The notes: generated by a model from the letters alone, not told the origin. Shown: positions 1 through 6,015, numbered from the stretch's first letter. The stretch: 8,209 bases of DNA from Acidocella sp. (GCA_029077775.1 JAQNCU010000115.1:1-8209), one strand, 5' to 3'. Numbers and translations: made by a program.

Positions 1-884
1 TAACGCTCGCCGGTGTCGTAATTAAAGCCGAGGACTTTTGCGCCCGGCTTCAGCTCCGGTAGTTTTTTGGCGATCGCGGCCAAGGTGGCACCCGATGAGA
101 TGCCGACCAGCAAACCTTCCTCCCGCGCGGAACGGCGGGCATATTCGCGCGATTCCTCAACCTCCACCTGGATCACTCCATCCAGGCAGGCGGTGTGCAA
201 ATTGCCGGGGATGAACCCGGCGCCGATGCCCTGGATGGCGTGCGGAGCGGGCGCGCCACCGGAAATGACCGGGGAGAGTGCGGGCTCAACGGCGAACACC
301 TTCAAATTTGGCCATGTTTCCTTCAGCGTCTCGGCACAGCCTGTCAGATGCCCGCCGGTGCCGACGCCGGTGATCATGGCATCCAGACCATCTGGGAAAT
401 CGGCCAAAATTTCCTGCGCGGTGGTGCGGACATGGATGGCGATGTTTGCCGGGTTGTCGAACTGCTGTGGCATCCATGCCCCCGGGTTGCTGGCGACAAG
501 CTCGCTCGCGCGGGCGATGGCGCCCTTCATCCCCAAGGCGCGGGGGGTAAGGTCAAAGGCCGCGCCATAAGCCTGCATCAGGCGGCGGCGCTCGATCGAC
601 ATGGAATCCGGCATCACAAGGATGAGTTTGTAGCCCTTGACCGCCGCGACGAGGGCAAGGCCGATGCCGGTATTGCCGGAGGTCGGCTCGACGATCAGGC
701 CGCCCGGCTGCAACGCGCCGGAGGCCTCAGCGGCCTCGACCATCGCCAACGCAATGCGGTCCTTGATCGAACCACCGGGATTGGTCCGCTCAGATTTAAC
801 CCAGATTTCGGCATCAGGAAACATGCGGGCAAGGCGGATATGCGGTGTGTTGCCGATGGTCTCCAGCACGTTATTGGCTTTCAT
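1..884 (-). CDS. cysK: Cysteine synthase A, C-terminus cut by window edge
   Basis: O-acetylserine (thiol)-lyase: a cytoplasmic PLP enzyme that makes L-cysteine from O-acetyl-L-serine and sulfide, the last step of assimilatory sulfur metabolism. The first 294 residues are present. The N-terminal NVLETIGNTPHIRL matches the family. NPGGSIKDR carries the Schiff-base lysine K41, at the same number as in enterobacterial CysK. The substrate loop TSGNTG is at 68-73, the PLP-phosphate loop GTGGHLTG at 175-182 and GISSGA at 261-266. The window ends just after NYDTGER, which normally lies about 10-20 residues before the C-terminus, so only a short tail is missing. The ATG at 884-882 is preceded on the minus strand by GAGAGGA (plus positions 892-898) with a 7-nt gap, a good ribosome binding site. 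It lies 72 bp downstream of the BciB-like gene on the same strand and may be cotranscribed. A cystathionine beta-synthase-like paralogue is less likely given the N-terminus and motif numbering. Confidence 0.95.
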   Translation of the reverse strand, partial: MKANNVLETIGNTPHIRLARMFPDAEIWVKSERTNPGGSIKDRIALAMVEAAEASGALQPGGLIVEPTSGNTGIGLALVAAVKGYKLILVMPDSMSIERRRLMQAYGAAFDLTPRALGMKGAIARASELVASNPGAWMPQQFDNPANIAIHVRTTAQEILADFPDGLDAMITGVGTGGHLTGCAETLKETWPNLKVFAVEPALSPVISGGAPAPHAIQGIGAGFIPGNLHTACLDGVIQVEVEESREYARRSAREEGLLVGISSGATLAAIAKKLPELKPGAKVLGFNYDTGER

Positions 885-956
885 GGCGCGGTCCTCTCGA
901 TGATGATTCGCGCCAAGATGGGCCATTTGTGGCGTGAAGCAACCCCCCGGTGGGGC

Positions 957-2189
957 TTAGTGCGTCTTCCGCTCGCCATCCTCAGACACCAGCCCATAGG
1001 GTGCAACCAGCTGCCAGACATGATCGGGAACCATCGTTTTCATGCGCGGGCGGGCCATGCGGCGCAGATGCAGGATGGTTTCCACAGCTTTCATCTCAAC
1101 GCGCGCGCGGGCGAATTCCAACCCGCGCGGGCCGATGCGGGGCATCAGCCAGCCGACTATGCCGCGCATGAACCCAGGCATACGGCGCAAAGGCAGGCCA
1201 CCCGCCGCCAGCCGCGTATTGGCCATGAAGCCGCGCACGGCGCCGGCGCGTTTGCCCGCACTGGCCGGTGCCGCCAGCGTGATCTCATCGCCCAGCAGAC
1301 CCAGCAGTTCCTCCCCCCGCTCATTGCGCACCAGAAGCCACTGCGCGCCCTGGCCCGCCATGTACCCGACCGTGATATCCGAGAGCGCGTTGGTGTAGTC
1401 CACGCAGGTCCGGCAGGTGAGCGGGAAAAAATCCGGCGCAAGCTGCGAGATCGGCAATTTGAGGAAGGGGATGCGTTGCCGGGAGCCATCGGTGAAGCGC
1501 AGTTCCACATGGTAATCGGGCAGGAACTCCAGATAATTGATCCGCTCCGGCGTGTCAGACAACAGCGAGAGAAAATGATGGAAATTCTCGGTCGTGGTGT
1601 TGTCCGAGCAGGGGGTGCCGATGACGTAGAGCCTCTCTAAGCCCAGCTCCGTCTCGATGGCGCGCAATGCATAGACCTGGCAGGGGATGCCGATGATGGC
1701 GAGTTTTTTATACCCCGCGTCCCGTGCGGGCTCCAGCAAGGCGAGCAGCGGGGCGTACCCCATGCGCATACCCCGGGCCTGCGCCATGCCTTCGGGCTTC
1801 GTGACCAGCACGGGGACAGGACGCCATTTATCATCAGGGTCCGGGGCCATGGTGAGCACGGCATCCACGGCACCCGTTTCCAGCAATCTCTCGGCCAGAC
1901 GGGTGGTAATGCCGCTCCATTGCGCGCCGGGGCGTGGAGATTTCAGGCTGGCGCGGAACATCTGCCGATAGGGGCCGAAAAAACGCTCATCCCCGCGCGC
2001 GGGCTCGCGGACACGTCCGTGCACGCGGGCTTCCAGCGCCGGATAATCCGGCTGGATAAACTGGCAGGCCTGGCCGCAAAGCTTTGGCGTGGCGCTGCGC
2101 GATAACCCGCAATCAGTACAAAGGTTCCGGGGAACGGCGGGGCGGAGTGGTGGCGCGAAAACGGGGCTGGAATAGGCAAGGCTGGTCAC
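957..2189 (-). CDS. BciB/HCAR-type Fe-S flavoprotein reductase (F420 hydrogenase/dehydrogenase beta-subunit family)
   Basis: A 410-residue protein of the FrhB/FdhB family, closest in my recognition to the cyanobacterial Slr1923/BciB group: ferredoxin-dependent 8-vinyl reductase of divinyl (proto)chlorophyllide, and plant 7-hydroxymethyl chlorophyll a reductase. The N-terminus has LCTDCGLSRS followed by CGQACQFI, giving C24, C27, C38 and C42. The usual CxxCGLC is GLS here. Then come the family signatures GAQWSGI, IIGIPCQVYALR, VIGTPCSDN and a second cysteine block CRTCVDYTN, followed by DITVGYM and IGPRGLEFAR. These cysteines would bind two [4Fe-4S] clusters beside an FAD. Length agrees with the roughly 400-residue family. 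The start is GTG at 2189-2187, supported by a strong GGGGAGGA (plus positions 2196-2203) six nucleotides upstream. cysK follows on the same strand. In a phototroph the role would be bacteriochlorophyll synthesis. Without chlorophyll genes nearby, the substrate is inferred from family resemblance only, so no gene symbol is assigned. Confidence 0.85.
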   Translation of the reverse strand: MTSLAYSSPVFAPPLRPAVPRNLCTDCGLSRSATPKLCGQACQFIQPDYPALEARVHGRVREPARGDERFFGPYRQMFRASLKSPRPGAQWSGITTRLAERLLETGAVDAVLTMAPDPDDKWRPVPVLVTKPEGMAQARGMRMGYAPLLALLEPARDAGYKKLAIIGIPCQVYALRAIETELGLERLYVIGTPCSDNTTTENFHHFLSLLSDTPERINYLEFLPDYHVELRFTDGSRQRIPFLKLPISQLAPDFFPLTCRTCVDYTNALSDITVGYMAGQGAQWLLVRNERGEELLGLLGDEITLAAPASAGKRAGAVRGFMANTRLAAGGLPLRRMPGFMRGIVGWLMPRIGPRGLEFARARVEMKAVETILHLRRMARPRMKTMVPDHVWQLVAPYGLVSEDGERKTH

Positions 2190-2195
2190 TGAATG

Positions 2196-2203
2196 TCCTC
2201 CCC
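2196..2203 (-). promoter_or_regulatory. Ribosome binding site deciding the GTG start of the BciB-like gene
   Basis: Read on the minus strand this is GGGGAGGA, six nucleotides ahead of GTG at 2189. No in-frame ATG is better placed, so the GTG start is preferred. Confidence 0.8.
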
Positions 2204-2387
2204 CTGGCGTTGGGCCGGGCTTGCATTGGTGACGATAAAGCCGCGATTGGCAACACGACCATAGAATCGGTCTTTATCGGCGCGATTGACTAGAATTTGT
2301 TCAAATGCTGGTGGCTGATATTGGTTATGGGCCAATATTAAGGCGGCAGTGCCGGTGATATCATGCGAACGCCCGGAATTTCAGCGA
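2204..2387. other. Divergent intergenic region upstream of the sigma-54-like site
   Basis: No convincing gene is seen here. The stretch is less GC-rich than its surroundings, as expected of a regulatory region between divergently transcribed genes. It contains a perfect 8-bp inverted repeat (CGATAAAG at 2233-2240, CTTTATCG at 2272-2279), a direct repeat CGCGATTG (2242-2249 and 2281-2288), a small palindrome ATTTG-tt-CAAAT (2295-2306), and a 7-bp inverted repeat at 2318-2338 listed separately. The promoter for the minus-strand reductase must lie here, but I could not assign a convincing -35/-10 pair. Confidence 0.5.
2318..2338. repeat. Inverted repeat ATATTGG-N7-CCAATAT, candidate operator or enhancer site
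   Basis: The arms ATATTGG (2318-2324) and CCAATAT (2332-2338) are perfectly complementary with a 7-nt spacer. The geometry suits a dimeric helix-turn-helix regulator. The centre is about 85 bp upstream of the start point predicted from the sigma-54-like element, a typical place for an enhancer-binding-protein site. It does not resemble the NtrC consensus, so the cognate protein is unknown. Confidence 0.4.
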
Positions 2388-2403
2388 TGGCACAGTTCTC
2401 GCA
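2388..2403 (+). promoter_or_regulatory. Candidate sigma-54 (RpoN) promoter, -24/-12 element
   Basis: The sequence TGGCACAGTTCTCGCA matches the -24/-12 consensus TGGCAC-N5-TTGCA with one mismatch (TC for TT in the -12 box). The invariant GG (2389-2390) and GC (2401-2402) are exactly 10 nt apart, as required. The predicted start, about 12 nt past the GC, falls near 2413, right at the 5' edge of the riboswitch P1 stem. That agreement is the best support. A sigma-54 promoter fits a nitrogen-related operon ending in a glutamine synthetase homologue. It is a single-site visual match and could be chance. Confidence 0.55.
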
Positions 2404-2410
2404 TCGTACG

Positions 2411-2518
2411 GGGCAGCCGCTAGGGTTCCGGCCGGATAAAATTCGGTGACTGGTCCGAGAGCGGCAGCCTCACGGGAGACATCCGTAAGGTACACGGCGG
2501 GACAAAAGCCCGGGAGAG
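2411..2518 (+). ncRNA. Guanidine-I riboswitch aptamer (ykkC-yxkD, subtype 1)
   Basis: All strongly conserved blocks of the guanidine-I class occur in order: CTAGGGTTCCG (2420-2430), CTGGTCCGAGAG (2450-2461), ACGGCGGGACAAAAGCCC (2494-2511) and GGGAGAG (2512-2518). The pairing also fits. P1 is formed by GCCGCT (2416-2421) with AGCGGC (2460-2465), enclosing a small inner hairpin (GCCG 2431-2434 with CGGT 2444-2447). A middle stem pairs CCT (2468-2470) with AGG (2488-2490) and is capped by ACGG/CCGT (2472-2475 with 2483-2486). The last hairpin is CGGG-acaaaag-CCCG (2498-2512). Family knowledge: this class senses free guanidinium and usually turns genes on. The related subtype 2 riboswitches (ppGpp, PRPP, nucleoside diphosphates) share part of the scaffold, but these blocks look like subtype 1. 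It lies upstream of the phosphoesterase-permease-nucleotidyltransferase-GS operon on the same strand. Confidence 0.92.
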
Positions 2519-2609
2519 CGTTTTGATGCGGGGTCCGCATGCGCTGTCCGCATGTCTCGTCTCATCCTGAAAACGCTCTCCATGGCTTGGAGGAGGGATG
2601 ATGCGTTTT
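2513..2609 (+). promoter_or_regulatory. Riboswitch expression platform with competing pairings around a Shine-Dalgarno site
   Basis: A perfect 12-bp inverted repeat joins GGAGAGCGTTTT (2513-2524) to AAAACGCTCTCC (2570-2581). Its left arm contains the conserved GGGAGAG end of the aptamer, so this stem should compete with the folded aptamer. The 45-nt loop has its own hairpin ATGCGG-ggt-CCGCAT (2526-2540), and CCGCAT recurs at 2548-2553. The right arm has other partners: CTCCA (2578-2582) can pair with TGGAG (2588-2592), masking the Shine-Dalgarno sequence, and AAAACGC (2570-2576) can pair with GCGTTTT (2603-2609), looping it out. No U-tract follows the stem, so control of translation (or Rho access) is more likely than intrinsic termination. 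The sign of regulation cannot be read with certainty. Confidence 0.65.
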
Positions 2610-2648
2610 GGCGGGGTCAACAGCAGGCAAAATCGGTGTTGTGCATGA
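2598..2648 (+). CDS. Possible 16-residue leader peptide overlapping the phosphoesterase start
   Basis: The reading frame MMRFGGVNSRQNRCCA opens directly after the purine-rich GGAGGAGGG (2589-2597). The GGAGG at 2589-2593 lies 7 nt before the second ATG (2601), which may be the true start. Its TGA stop (2646-2648) overlaps the ATG of the phosphoesterase (2645-2647) as ATGA, the classic arrangement for translational coupling. The phosphoesterase has no good ribosome binding site of its own. This short frame could therefore be the entry point through which the riboswitch controls the operon. Adjacent cysteine codons near the end recall cysteine-responsive leader peptides of other bacteria, but the resemblance is weak. 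I see no homologue I can name, and the peptide may be only a translational relay. Confidence 0.45.
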   Translation: MMRFGGVNSRQNRCCA

Positions 2649-3595
2649 GCGCGCCCTATCGGCTTTTTTACGCGAGCGACATTCACGGCTCGGAGAAATG
2701 TTTCCTTAAATTCGTGAATGCCGGGAAATTCTACAAAGCCGATGCCCTGGTGATGGGCGGGGATATCACCGGCAAGATGATCGTCCCGTTGATCCACCGC
2801 GATGGCAAATACACGGCCCGGTTTCTCGGGCGGGATTTTTCCGCTGAGAGCGACGCCGAACGGACCGAGATCGAGAAAACCGTGCGCATGAATGGGTTTT
2901 ACCCGTGCGTTATGGAGCCTGATGAACATGCCCATCTGCAACAAGATGAGCGCGCGCGCCAGGCGATGATCGACCGGCTGGTGCTGCAATCGATCGAGCG
3001 GTGGATCGACATGGCGGAATCCCGGCTGGCGGGCACGGGGATCAGATGCTTCATCAATGCTGGTAACGATGATGACGATTATGTCGATGAGGCGCTGAAA
3101 TCCGCAAAACTTGTGGAGAACCATGAAGGCAACGTGGTCGATCTGAACGAGCATCTGCAAATGGTCGTCTGCGGGTATTCAAACGTCACACCGTTCGACA
3201 GCCCGCGCGAAAAAACCGAGGCCGACCTTGAGGATTATATCGGGAAGATCATGGCGCGGGTGAAAGACCCCGCCGCGACGATATGCACCCTGCATGTGCC
3301 GCCCTATAATTCCGGGCTGGATTCAGCGCCGATGCTAAAGGATGGCGGGGTTGTGACCAAAGGCGGGCACACGATTATGGCCCCCGTGGGCTCGGTCGCG
3401 GTCAGGCGCGTTATCGAACAGGCGCAGCCGCTGCTTGGCCTGCACGGCCATGTTCACGAATCTCGCGCTACCAAAATGATCGGCAAGACGCTGTGCATCA
3501 ACCCCGGCAGCGAATATAGCGAGGGGATTTTGCGCGGTGCGCTGATCAGTTTCAAAGGCAAAAAAATTCAGGGCCACCAGCTGGTGCAGGCCTGA
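2645..3595 (+). CDS. Calcineurin-like metallophosphoesterase, first gene of the guanidine-riboswitch operon
   Basis: A 316-residue cytoplasmic protein with the calcineurin-like phosphoesterase fold. Metal-ligand motifs appear in order: SDIHG (D12, H14), GGDITG (D40), AGNDDD (N141), the LHVPP histidine H217, and HGHVH (H269, H271). These normally hold two metal ions and hydrolyse phosphomonoesters or phosphodiesters. The usual GNHD motif reads GNDD, so the conserved histidine thought to help catalysis is Asp142. An NPGSEYSEG motif (286-294) follows the last metal motif. A longer in-frame start at 2552 exists, but it lies inside the riboswitch stem and adds a tail unlike the family. The ATG at 2645 puts the first beta-strand (YRLFYASDIHG) at the N-terminus as expected. 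It is probably translated by coupling through the ATGA overlap. The substrate is unknown: nucleotide, cyclic nucleotide or nucleotidylated protein are all possible. The permease follows after 47 bp. Confidence 0.88.
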   Translation: MSAPYRLFYASDIHGSEKCFLKFVNAGKFYKADALVMGGDITGKMIVPLIHRDGKYTARFLGRDFSAESDAERTEIEKTVRMNGFYPCVMEPDEHAHLQQDERARQAMIDRLVLQSIERWIDMAESRLAGTGIRCFINAGNDDDDYVDEALKSAKLVENHEGNVVDLNEHLQMVVCGYSNVTPFDSPREKTEADLEDYIGKIMARVKDPAATICTLHVPPYNSGLDSAPMLKDGGVVTKGGHTIMAPVGSVAVRRVIEQAQPLLGLHGHVHESRATKMIGKTLCINPGSEYSEGILRGALISFKGKKIQGHQLVQA

Positions 3596-3642
3596 CATGC
3601 CCGATTTTAATAACCCCCATCACCCAAAAGGAGAGACCTGAA

Positions 3643-5238
3643 ATGTCGGGAAATTTTGCGCGCAAGGCAACAGGGCTGGTCCGCCAGGCCGGTGCGAAAG
3701 ACGTGTTTGTCTATAACGTCAATTTCATCAACATCGCCATCGGCGTGGCGTTCATGTTCCTGTTCATGCCGAACGGGTCTTACCCGGGTGAGAATATCTA
3801 TATCGCCACGATATTATGTACATTGTTCGTGCTGCCGACCTCGTTGGTTTATGCGATGTTCGCCTCGGCCATGCCGCGCTCGGGCGGCGAATATGTGTAT
3901 GTGAGCCGCGCGATGTCGCCGCTGTTCGGGTTTGTGGCAAGCTGGAATTACACCATCTGGTGTTTCTTCTACATCGGCGTTCCGGCTGCGTTTTTGGGGA
4001 AATATGGCATTTCGGCCTTGTTCCGGGAACTCGGGGTCAATCTCGGATCGCCCGCGATGACCACCTATGGTGACTGGTTCAACACGCCGTTCGGCACGGC
4101 GATGACAGGCACTATATTAATTGTGGCGTTCGCCGCGGTGTTCATCTTCGGTGTCAGCCTGTACATGAAGATCCAGAACTTCACGTTCGTGCTGGCGAGC
4201 ATCGGGTTGGCCTTCACCGCCGCCGTGCTATGGCATCATTCACCCGCCGAGGCGCTGACGCATTTCAACGCCTATGCCGATAAATTCACGGGCACCAAGG
4301 ATACCTATGGCGCCATTGTCAGTAATCTCGGGACCGGGGCGGTTACGGTGGCGCCGTTCAGCCTGCAACAGACGATGATTTCAATGACCTGGCCGTTCAC
4401 CGTACTCGGGTTTTCCATCGCATCGGCCTATATTGGCGGGGAGATCAAGGGCGCCAACCGCTCACAGTTGATCGGCATGCCGGGCTCGTTGCTCTACAGC
4501 GCCATCTGGCTCCTGATCGTCAGTTTCGTGACCATCCATGCCTTTGGTTATGTGTTTCTGGGCAATCTGGGCGCGGTAAGCCCGAGCGCCGTGAAGCTCG
4601 CCTTCACGCCCACCTTCTCGGAGCTCGCGGCGGCGTTGACCACGCATCTATGGCTGGTTCTGGTCATCGGCGTATCCTTCGCGCTGTGGACCTATGCCTG
4701 GCTGCCCATTTACATTCTCACCGCCACACGCAATCTGCTGGCCTGGGCGCTGGACGGCCTGCTGCCCGCGAAAATCTCCGAGGTTGATGAGCGGACCCAT
4801 TCACCGCTTTACGCCATTTTGTTCTCGGCACTTCTCGGGATCATGTTCCTGTGGATTTATGCCTATGATGCTGCCTTTGCCACGATCTCAGGGTTTTTCG
4901 GCCAGGTCTGCGGGACGTTTGTTTTGACCTCGATCGCGGCGATCATGTTCCCGTATACGCAGAAAGACATGTTCGAGGGTTCGCCCGTGGCATGGCGTGT
5001 GGCGGGCATCCCTTTATTGTCGATCCTCGGGGTGCTCAGCCTGGTTGGGATGCTGGTCATCGCCTGGGCGTTTTTGAACGATCCGCAATCGGGCATCAGC
5101 TTCAAGCAGCCTTTCATGATCTACGTTAACCTCGCGGTGTTTTTATCGGGCTTTATCTTTTTCTACGGTGCCAAATTCATCCAGGCGCGCAAAGGGATCG
5201 ATATCGGGCTCGCCTTTGCGGAAATCCCGCCGGAATAA
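3643..5238 (+). CDS. APC-superfamily amino acid/amine permease
   Basis: A 531-residue integral membrane protein of the amino acid-polyamine-organocation superfamily. The hydrophobic pattern fits about 12 helices: the first spans roughly residues 21-42, the second 54-76, and the last about 495-515. The family signature AMPRSGGEYVYVSR (76-89), between helices 2 and 3, is diagnostic. No signal peptide is expected. The start is supported by AAAGGAGA (3627-3634) upstream of ATG 3643. It lies 47 bp after the phosphoesterase and 11 bp before the nucleotidyltransferase, clearly within one operon. Such permeases import amino acids, amines or amides by proton or sodium coupling. Its position behind a guanidine riboswitch suggests guanidine, a guanidino compound or a related amino compound as cargo, but this is inference and sequence alone does not give substrate or direction. 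Confidence 0.88.
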   Translation: MSGNFARKATGLVRQAGAKDVFVYNVNFINIAIGVAFMFLFMPNGSYPGENIYIATILCTLFVLPTSLVYAMFASAMPRSGGEYVYVSRAMSPLFGFVASWNYTIWCFFYIGVPAAFLGKYGISALFRELGVNLGSPAMTTYGDWFNTPFGTAMTGTILIVAFAAVFIFGVSLYMKIQNFTFVLASIGLAFTAAVLWHHSPAEALTHFNAYADKFTGTKDTYGAIVSNLGTGAVTVAPFSLQQTMISMTWPFTVLGFSIASAYIGGEIKGANRSQLIGMPGSLLYSAIWLLIVSFVTIHAFGYVFLGNLGAVSPSAVKLAFTPTFSELAAALTTHLWLVLVIGVSFALWTYAWLPIYILTATRNLLAWALDGLLPAKISEVDERTHSPLYAILFSALLGIMFLWIYAYDAAFATISGFFGQVCGTFVLTSIAAIMFPYTQKDMFEGSPVAWRVAGIPLLSILGVLSLVGMLVIAWAFLNDPQSGISFKQPFMIYVNLAVFLSGFIFFYGAKFIQARKGIDIGLAFAEIPPE

Positions 5239-5249
5239 GGCGGCATTCC

Positions 5250-5987
5250 ATGGGCGAAATTACCGAACATGACGTGATCGGCGCGATCATCGGGCAGGGT
5301 GGCAAGGCCAGCCTGCTCGGTGGCCGGGCGGTAGCCATCGCCTGCGGCGATGCCATGCCGCAGGCTTTGCGCCGGGTATCTTCCGATATCGACATCGTGG
5401 TGCGCGGACGGGACCGCAAGCCGCTAAAGGCCGCGATGGCCGCCCTGGGCTGTGAAGGTGCCGCCGAGTTCAACCTTTTAAATGGCAAGGAACGGATGAT
5501 CTTCTTCGCCGGGGACACCAAGATCGACGTTTTCATCGATGTGTTCCGCATGTGTCACATGCTGGACCTCGGCGCGCGGGTGGGGCTGCATGACATGATT
5601 TTGCCGCCCGCTGATTTGTTGTTGACCAAGTTGCAGGTGGTGCGGCTGGACCGCAAAGACCTCATTGATATCGCGGCCCTGTTGCTCTGCTGCAAACTGA
5701 GCGAGGCGCCAGGCGGCATCGAGGCTAAGCGGGTAACCGGGCCGCTGGGTGCCGATTGGGGATTCTGGCGCACGGCCACGGGAACCCTCGATACATTGCG
5801 CGCGCGTGCCGCCGAGATTTGCGGCGACCCCGAGCTTGGCGCCACGCTCGTCGCGCGGATCGATGCGCTGGGCGCGCGCATCGCCGCGGCCCCGCGCAGC
5901 ATGGCGTGGAAGCTGCGCGCGGTGATCGGTGAGCGCAGCAAATGGTATGAGTTACCCGAGGAGCCGGACGCCGAACCGGCAACATAA
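5250..5987 (+). CDS. Nucleotidyltransferase-fold protein (AbiEii/MNT-like superfamily)
   Basis: A 245-residue protein with the pol-beta/MNT nucleotidyltransferase signature: LLGGRAV (residues 22-28), SSDIDIV with the paired metal aspartates D46 and D48, and KIDVFID carrying the third carboxylate D93. The later ADLLLTKLQVVRLDRKDLIDI resembles the helical block of AbiEii-like and related nucleotidyltransferases. All three catalytic acids are intact, so it should be able to transfer a nucleotide, perhaps AMP, to a protein, RNA or small molecule. No HEPN or AbiEi-like antitoxin partner lies beside it, which argues against a standard toxin-antitoxin pair. The start at 5250 has AAGG (5237-5240) upstream, overlapping the permease stop. 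The glutamine synthetase homologue begins 28 bp after its stop. The target is unknown. One idea from context is reversible modification of that synthetase, with the phosphoesterase as the remover. Confidence 0.78.
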   Translation: MGEITEHDVIGAIIGQGGKASLLGGRAVAIACGDAMPQALRRVSSDIDIVVRGRDRKPLKAAMAALGCEGAAEFNLLNGKERMIFFAGDTKIDVFIDVFRMCHMLDLGARVGLHDMILPPADLLLTKLQVVRLDRKDLIDIAALLLCCKLSEAPGGIEAKRVTGPLGADWGFWRTATGTLDTLRARAAEICGDPELGATLVARIDALGARIAAAPRSMAWKLRAVIGERSKWYELPEEPDAEPAT

Positions 5988-6015
5988 TCATAACTTCAGA
6001 GACAAGGGATCGACG

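Noticed and set aside
941..958. Possible terminator hairpin CCCC/GGGG after the BciB-like stop codon
   Set aside because: The stem is only about 4-5 bp and no T-run follows in the minus direction. Cotranscription with cysK is at least as likely.
195..1640. A 481-codon open frame on the plus strand
   Set aside because: It runs antisense across cysK and the BciB-like gene, both of which have clear family motifs and ribosome binding sites. Its translation has no recognisable domain and is rich in Arg/His/Ala, as expected of a shadow frame in GC-rich DNA.
2286..2306. FNR-like or sigma-70 -35 element (TTGACT, TTGA...TCAA)
   Set aside because: The spacing does not fit TTGAT-N4-ATCAA, and no acceptable -10 box lies 16-18 bp downstream.
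2552..2644. A 31-residue N-terminal extension of the phosphoesterase
   Set aside because: The upstream ATG lies inside the loop of the riboswitch expression platform, has no ribosome binding site, and the extra residues do not resemble the family, whose first strand starts right after M at 2645.
2420..3160. A 246-codon minus-strand frame over the riboswitch and phosphoesterase
   Set aside because: It is antisense to the aptamer and to the conserved metal motifs, and shows no domain of its own.
5250..5987. AbiE or MNT/HEPN toxin-antitoxin system
   Set aside because: Only the nucleotidyltransferase-like half is present. No HEPN or AbiEi-type partner adjoins it, and it is embedded in a metabolic operon.
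5929..6015. A 29-residue N-terminal extension of the GS homologue
   Set aside because: It would overlap the nucleotidyltransferase gene. The ATG at 6016 has a good AAGGGA site and matches the usual N-terminus.
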